Shown piece after piece: positions 59,067 to 64,000 of a DNA stretch of 64,000 bases. The DNA is from Bifidobacterium asteroides (GTDB lineage Bacteria > Actinomycetota > Actinomycetes > Actinomycetales > Bifidobacteriaceae). The DNA lies in NCBI RefSeq assembly GCF_019469425.1, contig NZ_CP048272.1, positions 186,001 to 250,000 of the forward strand, written 5' to 3'. Positions within the stretch are counted from its first letter, which is position 1. Each line of letters begins with the position of its first letter. The position numbers and the translations under genes are program-made. The notes under the pieces were generated by a model. The model did no database searches, had not been told where the DNA came from, and saw only the letters and a list, made by a program, of their open reading frames with translations.

Positions 59067-59593
59067 TTGTCAAAGACCGTCCTGTTATGTTGAAACACGA
59101 ACCGTTTCAAACTGTAACAAGTCTGGTTCACGGCAGGCTGGTCTTTACCAGACCCTTGCGAGGAAGACACAACCATCGGCCGGCACTGGGCCTGTGAGGG
59201 GGAGGGCAGGTTATTCCCACGGCGTCTTATTCACAACGGTGTCTTATTCATTGGAACGGCAACGACCGTTGTCCATCGTCGAAGCCGTCATCGATAACTC
59301 CGGTCCAGCCAGGTCGTTGGGTTCTCCTGACGGGCGGGTGGAAGGCAGCCGTTTTTCATGGGTTGCTGTCCGCGGATGCCCTGCCTGACAGACCTGCTGA
59401 AGTGATAGCAAGAGGCGTTTCCTATTTGCGATTAATGGGATTTCCCTGCTAGTCTAATTAGCAAAAGAAGAATTGTTAGTTTAATATCCTATTTACGAGA
59501 CTTTGGGAAGACCAAAGTGGGAATACATGGCTGTATTCCATGTGACCATGTACCGCACTCGAAGAAGCGAAGTAGCTGACCGAAGGAGGAAGG
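59067..59593. promoter_or_regulatory. Divergent promoter region with repeats
   Basis: No gene is seen in this 527-bp gap. GTCTTATTCA occurs twice with period 17 (59224-59233 and 59241-59250). TGCTA-N7-TAGCA (59447-59463) is an inverted repeat about 130 bp upstream of the permease gene and could be an operator. The AT-rich 59400-59500 stretch probably holds the transporter promoter. Confidence 0.45.
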
Positions 59594-60631
59594 GTGCAGG
59601 TTAATCATCAAGATGTTAGCGTCGTCTCGGACCGGACCGTCGGGTCTTCCGCGTCCGAAGCGACGCTGTCCCGTGGTGCGCAAGCGCCCGCCCCGAAGAG
59701 GAAGAGACGATTTCCGGGGAGGGCAGAGTCCTCTAAGCGCCAGAGTTTCAATCTCTGGCTCCTCATCGTTCCCCTTCTCATTTTCGTAGTCCTCTTCAGC
59801 TATCTGCCTCTGTTCGGGTGGGTTTACGCCTTCTTCGACTACCAGCCCCCGATCCCTCTGTCGAAGAGCAAATTCGTGGGCCTCCAGTGGTTCGAGATGA
59901 TGATCCAGAACCCCGCCCAGCTCCGTGCGGTCTGGCAGGTGCTCATCAACACCTTCGCAATCAGCGGCCTGAATATCCTGACCAGCATGTTCCCCCTCTT
60001 CTTCGCCATCGCCCTCAACGAGATAAAGGCCCGTTGGTTCAAGAACGTCATCCAGACTTTGACTACCCTGCCCAACTTCATCAGCTGGGTCCTGGTCTAC
60101 GCCGTGGCATTCGCCATGTTCTCCTCCTCCGGCATGGTCAACGAGACCCTGATGAACCTCCACCTGATCACAGACCCCATAAAGTTCCTTGATTCCGACT
60201 CGCACACCTGGCTGAAGATGCTGGCCTGGAGTCTGTGGAAGGGGCTGGGCTGGGGGTCCATCATGTACTTGGCGGGCATCGCAGGCATTGATCCGGAGCT
60301 TTACGAGGCCGCCGAAGTGGACGGCGCCAACCGGTTCCAGCAGATCATCCATGTGACGATTCCGCAGTTGATGCCCATCTACTTCGTTCTCCTGCTCCTG
60401 TCGGTTTCCAACTTCCTGAACAATGGGATGGACCAGTACTTCGTCTTCCAGAACGCCTTCAACCTCAAGCACATCCAGGTGCTTGACCTCTATGTCTACA
60501 ACGTGGGCATGGGCCAGAACAGCCTCTCTCTCGCTACTGCCATATCCATGCTGAAATCCCTGGTCAGCGTAGTCCTTTTACTGAGTGTCAACACACTGTC
60601 CAAACGTGTGCGCGGCGAGTCGATCATCTGA
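59594..60631 (+). CDS. ABC sugar transporter permease (LplB type)
   Basis: Predicted 345-residue inner-membrane permease of the polysaccharide-type CUT1 group. The N-terminal 55 residues are hydrophilic; helix one is LIVPLLIFVVLFSYLPLFGW, followed by the LplB-like VYAFFDYQPP. The EAA loop reads YEAAEVDGANRFQQIIHVTIP. A GTG start at 59594 follows AAGGAGG at 59583-59589. It precedes LplC and two LplA-type lipoproteins. Such transporters carry complex plant oligosaccharides. Confidence 0.92.
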   Translation: MQVNHQDVSVVSDRTVGSSASEATLSRGAQAPAPKRKRRFPGRAESSKRQSFNLWLLIVPLLIFVVLFSYLPLFGWVYAFFDYQPPIPLSKSKFVGLQWFEMMIQNPAQLRAVWQVLINTFAISGLNILTSMFPLFFAIALNEIKARWFKNVIQTLTTLPNFISWVLVYAVAFAMFSSSGMVNETLMNLHLITDPIKFLDSDSHTWLKMLAWSLWKGLGWGSIMYLAGIAGIDPELYEAAEVDGANRFQQIIHVTIPQLMPIYFVLLLLSVSNFLNNGMDQYFVFQNAFNLKHIQVLDLYVYNVGMGQNSLSLATAISMLKSLVSVVLLLSVNTLSKRVRGESII

Positions 60632-60660
60632 GGTCCCAAGCGGAAAAGGAGAGCTGAAAT

Positions 60661-61611
60661 ATGAGTGACGCCATCGATACATCCGCCAAGACCCTGGACG
60701 GGTCCCATCTGATTCGCAGATCAGGGGGAGAGAAGGTCTACAATGTTTTCAACATTGCCTTCTTTATCCTCTTCGCCTTCATCTGTGCATATCCCTTCTA
60801 CTACCTGATCATCAACAGCATCTCCGACAATGATGCGAGTGCGGCTGGTGATGTCAACTGGATCCCCAAGGGCTTCCACCTGGAGAATTACAAGGCCGTA
60901 TTCAAGCTGGAGGGCCTGGGGGATGCTGCCATGGTCTCTCTGGGGCGTACCGTGATCGGCACGGCCCTGACCGTCATGGCCAGCGCCTTCCTGGGCTTTA
61001 TGTTCACTCAGAAGAAGATGTGGCACCGGTCCTTCTGGTATCGGTTCGTCATCATCACCATGTACTTCAATGCCGGCCTGATTCCCATGTTCATTACGAT
61101 GAAGAACCTGGGTCTGACCAACAACTTCTGGGTGTACATCCTGCCGGCCATCGTGCAGCCCTTCAACATCATCCTGGTGAAGACCTACATCGAATCCATC
61201 CCCTCCTCCCTCCAGGAGGCGGCCGAGGTGGACGGCGCCGGCACCCTGACCGTCTTCAGAAAGATAATACTGCCCATGTGCACGCCGATCCTGGCCACGG
61301 TGGCCATCTTCTCGGCCGTGGGCCAGTGGAATTCCTTCCAGGACACCCTGCTTTACATGTCGGATTTCAAGCTCTACTCCCTGCAGTATGTGCTCTACCT
61401 CTACATCAACCAGGCAGCCGCTTTGGCTTCCTCGGTCAAGGCCAGCGGCACGGGCAGCGCTCTGAATGCGGCCGCCATGGCCACACAGCAGACCCCGACC
61501 TCGATCCGCATGACTGTCGCTGTGATCGTGGTCCTGCCCATCCTCTTCGTCTATCCTTTCTTCCAGCGTTACTTCGTCAAGGGCATGATGCTCGGCGCCG
61601 TCAAGGGGTGA
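60661..61611 (+). CDS. ABC sugar transporter permease (LplC/YtcP type)
   Basis: Predicted 316-residue permease. The first helix AFFILFAFICAYPFYYLIINSIS-like segment (residues 27-50) matches LplC/YtcP proteins, with the docking loop LQEAAEVDGAGTLTVFRKIILP. It ends QRYFVKGMMLGAVKG. GGAGAG precedes the ATG at 60661. No ATPase gene is in this cluster. Confidence 0.93.
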   Translation: MSDAIDTSAKTLDGSHLIRRSGGEKVYNVFNIAFFILFAFICAYPFYYLIINSISDNDASAAGDVNWIPKGFHLENYKAVFKLEGLGDAAMVSLGRTVIGTALTVMASAFLGFMFTQKKMWHRSFWYRFVIITMYFNAGLIPMFITMKNLGLTNNFWVYILPAIVQPFNIILVKTYIESIPSSLQEAAEVDGAGTLTVFRKIILPMCTPILATVAIFSAVGQWNSFQDTLLYMSDFKLYSLQYVLYLYINQAAALASSVKASGTGSALNAAAMATQQTPTSIRMTVAVIVVLPILFVYPFFQRYFVKGMMLGAVKG

Positions 61612-61814
61612 ACCGTACGCCCTCCCGCAAGACGGCATTCGGCCGGGATGGCATTCGGACGGACCCGCCAGTGGGAGACGTTAGTGGGGCGGATGGTTCC
61701 GGCCGATCGAGAAGGGAAAACGGAACGGGGGAGCCGACCCCTTCCTAAGCGGGGCAGATCATTCCGGAAGGACCAAGCAACAACAATCAAGAAGAAGAAA
61801 AGAAAGGAGGGACC

Positions 61815-63587
61815 ATGTCCCTCAAGAAGAAGGCATCAATGGCGATGGCCTTGACCCTGTCCCTGGCTTTGGCCCTTGCAGGCTGCGGCGGTGGGGGCAG
61901 CAACGAGGGGGCCGACGACAAGGGCCTGATGGAGGTGGAGGTGTTCTCCATGTCCGCCACCGCCCAGGGGGAGCAGCAGGGTTGGTTTGCCAAGATACTC
62001 AAGGACAAGTTCAATATGAAGATGAAGGTGGTGGCCCCTGCTCAGACAGGTAATGCGGAGACCATCTTCCAGACTAGGGCGGCCACAGGCAACCTGGGCG
62101 ACCTGATTTTGACCAACACAGACAACGGTCGTCTGGAGAAGCTGGTCAAGGCCAACCTGATTGCCGATATGACCCCTTACATGAAGAACGAGAAACACCT
62201 CAAGCAGTTCCCGGGTGCCCTGGACAGGGTCACCAAGGTGGCGGGCAAGGATGGCATCTGGGGGGCCCCGTCCGATGTGGCCACCCAGTCCCCCTCCAAA
62301 CCCTCCGCCGGTGACGAGCCAGGCACGGCCCCCCACATCCGCTGGGATTATTACCGCGAGGTGGGTTACCCCCAGATGAACAATCTGGATGACTTCCTCA
62401 ACGTTCTCAAGCTCATGCAGGACAAGGCCCGTGAGAAAACCGGGAAGAGAGACATCTACGCCCTCAGCCTCTTCAAGGACTGGGACCAGGAAATGATGAA
62501 GTATCCGATGGATATGGCCTCCTGGTACGGGTACAATTCCATGAACACGGTCCTTACCCGGGCCGACGGGAAGGACGACCAGCCTGTCACCAAGGAGGGC
62601 GGCATCTACGAGCAGATGTTGCGTTTCCTCAACAAGGCCTCCCGGATGGGCCTGGTGGATCCGGATTCCTCCACTCAGACTTGGGATAACATCTCCCAGA
62701 AGGTCCACCAGGGCAAGGTTTTGGCTGATATCTGGAGCTGGCTAGGCCAGCCGGCGGTCAACACCGTGGGTAATAAGGCCAAGGGGATTGGATTCATGCT
62801 GGCCCCCGTACCTGGCCTGAAGGTCTACGTGGACGGGTTCATGCCCGACGGTCACGACCCGGTCATCGCCGTGGGTGCCAAGGCCAAGAACAAGCAGCGC
62901 CTGGTCGACTTCATTGACTGGCTCTACTCGCCCGAGGGTGTCTACGCCACGGCCACCGGCGCCCAGGGACAGGCCTGCCCAGAGAAGATGTGCTGGGAGC
63001 GGACCAAGGACGGCAACAAGATGACCGACCTGGGCGTCAAGGCCATGTTCGGCCTGGCAGCCGAGGGAGACTCGAGCGGAAGCCAGCAGGTGCCTGACGA
63101 GTTCGGCGGCGGCCAGTACGGCAAGGGAGTGTCGATGATGCACTTCACCGGCATCCACAAGAACGACATCGACCCAACCACCAAGGAGACCTATAACCCC
63201 CAGCTGTGGAGGTCCGAGCTGGCCAAGCCCGATGCCCTGAGGGATGACTGGTCCGCTCACATGGGCGGTGCCAAGACCGCTCTGGAGTGGCTGCAGAATC
63301 ACGACGAGGCCATGGTCGCCGTTGGGGCGGGCTTCGTGGCCCCGACCGATGACTCATCCATCAAGGCCCTGCGCGGCCAGGTCAAGTCCGAGGTTGTTTC
63401 CCAGTCTTGGAAGGCTGTCTACGCCAAGGATGACAACGAGTTCAACACCATCCTGAAGACCATGAGAGACAACCTGAAGGGGCTTGGCTACGAGCAGGTC
63501 GAGAAGATCGACATGGCCAACGCCAAGGCTCAGACCAAGGCGCGTCAGGAGATCGTCAAGGAATGGGAGGCACAGCACGGCAGGTGA
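61815..63587 (+). CDS. LplA-type solute-binding lipoprotein, copy 1
   Basis: Predicted 590-residue lipoprotein, with signal peptide ending LALAGC (C24). Long binding proteins of this size accompany LplB/LplC permeases. AAAGGAGGGACC precedes the ATG at 61815. A 200-bp gap after the permease gene holds the repeated GGCATTCGG (61634 and 61650). A closely related gene follows. Confidence 0.92.
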   Translation: MSLKKKASMAMALTLSLALALAGCGGGGSNEGADDKGLMEVEVFSMSATAQGEQQGWFAKILKDKFNMKMKVVAPAQTGNAETIFQTRAATGNLGDLILTNTDNGRLEKLVKANLIADMTPYMKNEKHLKQFPGALDRVTKVAGKDGIWGAPSDVATQSPSKPSAGDEPGTAPHIRWDYYREVGYPQMNNLDDFLNVLKLMQDKAREKTGKRDIYALSLFKDWDQEMMKYPMDMASWYGYNSMNTVLTRADGKDDQPVTKEGGIYEQMLRFLNKASRMGLVDPDSSTQTWDNISQKVHQGKVLADIWSWLGQPAVNTVGNKAKGIGFMLAPVPGLKVYVDGFMPDGHDPVIAVGAKAKNKQRLVDFIDWLYSPEGVYATATGAQGQACPEKMCWERTKDGNKMTDLGVKAMFGLAAEGDSSGSQQVPDEFGGGQYGKGVSMMHFTGIHKNDIDPTTKETYNPQLWRSELAKPDALRDDWSAHMGGAKTALEWLQNHDEAMVAVGAGFVAPTDDSSIKALRGQVKSEVVSQSWKAVYAKDDNEFNTILKTMRDNLKGLGYEQVEKIDMANAKAQTKARQEIVKEWEAQHGR

Positions 63588-63664
63588 TCCCGACCGGGGA
63601 AATCCGGACGGCGGTAAGAGACGCCACTGGTTGGGTGGCGGATGACAAAGAAAGAAGAGAATCC

Positions 63665-64000
63665 ATGAACCTCAAGAAAAAAGCGATGGCGGCGATCGCC
63701 GTCGCCATCACCGGTGCCATGTCCCTGGCGGGCTGTGGCGGCGGCGCTAATTCAAGCGATGGCCCGGACGACCACTCTGAAATGACCGTCGAGATGTTCT
63801 CCCAGGACGCCACGGCCCAGGGTATTCAGAAGGGCTGGTTCGCCAAGCTGATCAAGGACAAGTTCAACATCAAGCTCAAGGTCATCGCACCGGGTGTCAC
63901 CGGCAACAGCGAGACGCTCTTCGAGACCCGTTCGGCAGCCGGGAACCTGGGCGACCTGATCCTGACCCATACGGGCAATGGCCGCCTGCAGAAGCTGGTT
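63665..64000 (+). CDS. LplA-type solute-binding lipoprotein, copy 2 (truncated by window end)
   Basis: Partial frame of 112 codons, open to the end of the window. The signal peptide MNLKKKAMAAIAVAITGAM continues to SLAGC (C24). The mature start (EMTVEMFSQDATAQ) closely parallels the preceding protein (MEVEVFSMSATAQGEQQGWFAK) and continues GWFAKLIKDKFNIKLKVIAPG. GAAAGAAGAGAA is the ribosome site. It is not complete in this window. Confidence 0.85.
   Translation, partial: MNLKKKAMAAIAVAITGAMSLAGCGGGANSSDGPDDHSEMTVEMFSQDATAQGIQKGWFAKLIKDKFNIKLKVIAPGVTGNSETLFETRSAAGNLGDLILTHTGNGRLQKLV

Overview
The window reads as a high-GC actinobacterial chromosome, almost certainly Bifidobacterium. Supporting signs are the dnaK-grpE-dnaJ-hspR operon with a HAIR (HspR-type) inverted repeat, the rRNA sequence, the many LacI regulators with solute-binding-protein transporters, and the dense set of glycoside hydrolases. 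Several genes (xyloglucanase-like GH5, alpha-xylosidase, rhamnosidase, inverted-domain GH3) suggest a strain feeding on plant glycans or glycosides; a bee- or insect-gut bifidobacterium is my guess, not something the sequence proves. No IS element, prophage or CRISPR array was seen.

Layout. 0-3.5 kb: 3' part of an rRNA operon (23S, 5S, terminator). 3.7-9.3 kb: small housekeeping genes (atypical SDR, tyrosine phosphatase, aldo/keto reductase, small CxxC/HxxxH protein, nitroreductase, DUF4235 protein, histidine phosphatase). 9.4-24 kb: a CUT1-type sugar-uptake region with three solute-binding lipoproteins, two permease pairs, two LacI regulators, a YesL-like membrane protein, an atypical GH32 enzyme and a GH13 alpha-glucosidase. 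The two permease pairs are identical in every stretch I compared, except that the second copy of the first permease carries a 45-bp in-frame deletion and a 1-bp frameshift. 24-30.5 kb: the dnaK chaperone operon and a DEAD-box helicase.

30.5-45.5 kb: a LacI gene divergent from a family-5 solute-binding protein, two Dpp/Opp-type permeases, a fused double ATPase, an alpha/beta hydrolase, a very large GH94-type phosphorylase, the wreck of another LacI gene and a GH1 enzyme. Facing this operon is a secreted GH5-X2-CBM46 glucanase. This looks like a complete beta-glucan system: cut outside, import oligosaccharides, then phosphorolyse or hydrolyse inside. 45.9-58.4 kb: tRNA-Ala(CGC), an IclR regulator divergent from an MFS transporter, then GH78, GH1, GH31 and a membrane-anchored inverted-domain GH3, all in one direction, consistent with uptake and trimming of rhamnosylated, xylosylated or glucosylated plant compounds. 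58.4-64 kb: a DedA membrane protein and an LplB/LplC/LplA-type transporter with two tandem lipoproteins, the second cut by the window edge.

None of the CUT1-type clusters (9.4-22 kb and 59.6-64 kb) encodes an ATPase, so they presumably share an MsmK-like ATPase encoded elsewhere; the family-5 system has its own. Local regulation is visible as LacI-type operators overlapping sigma70-like promoters at several genes.
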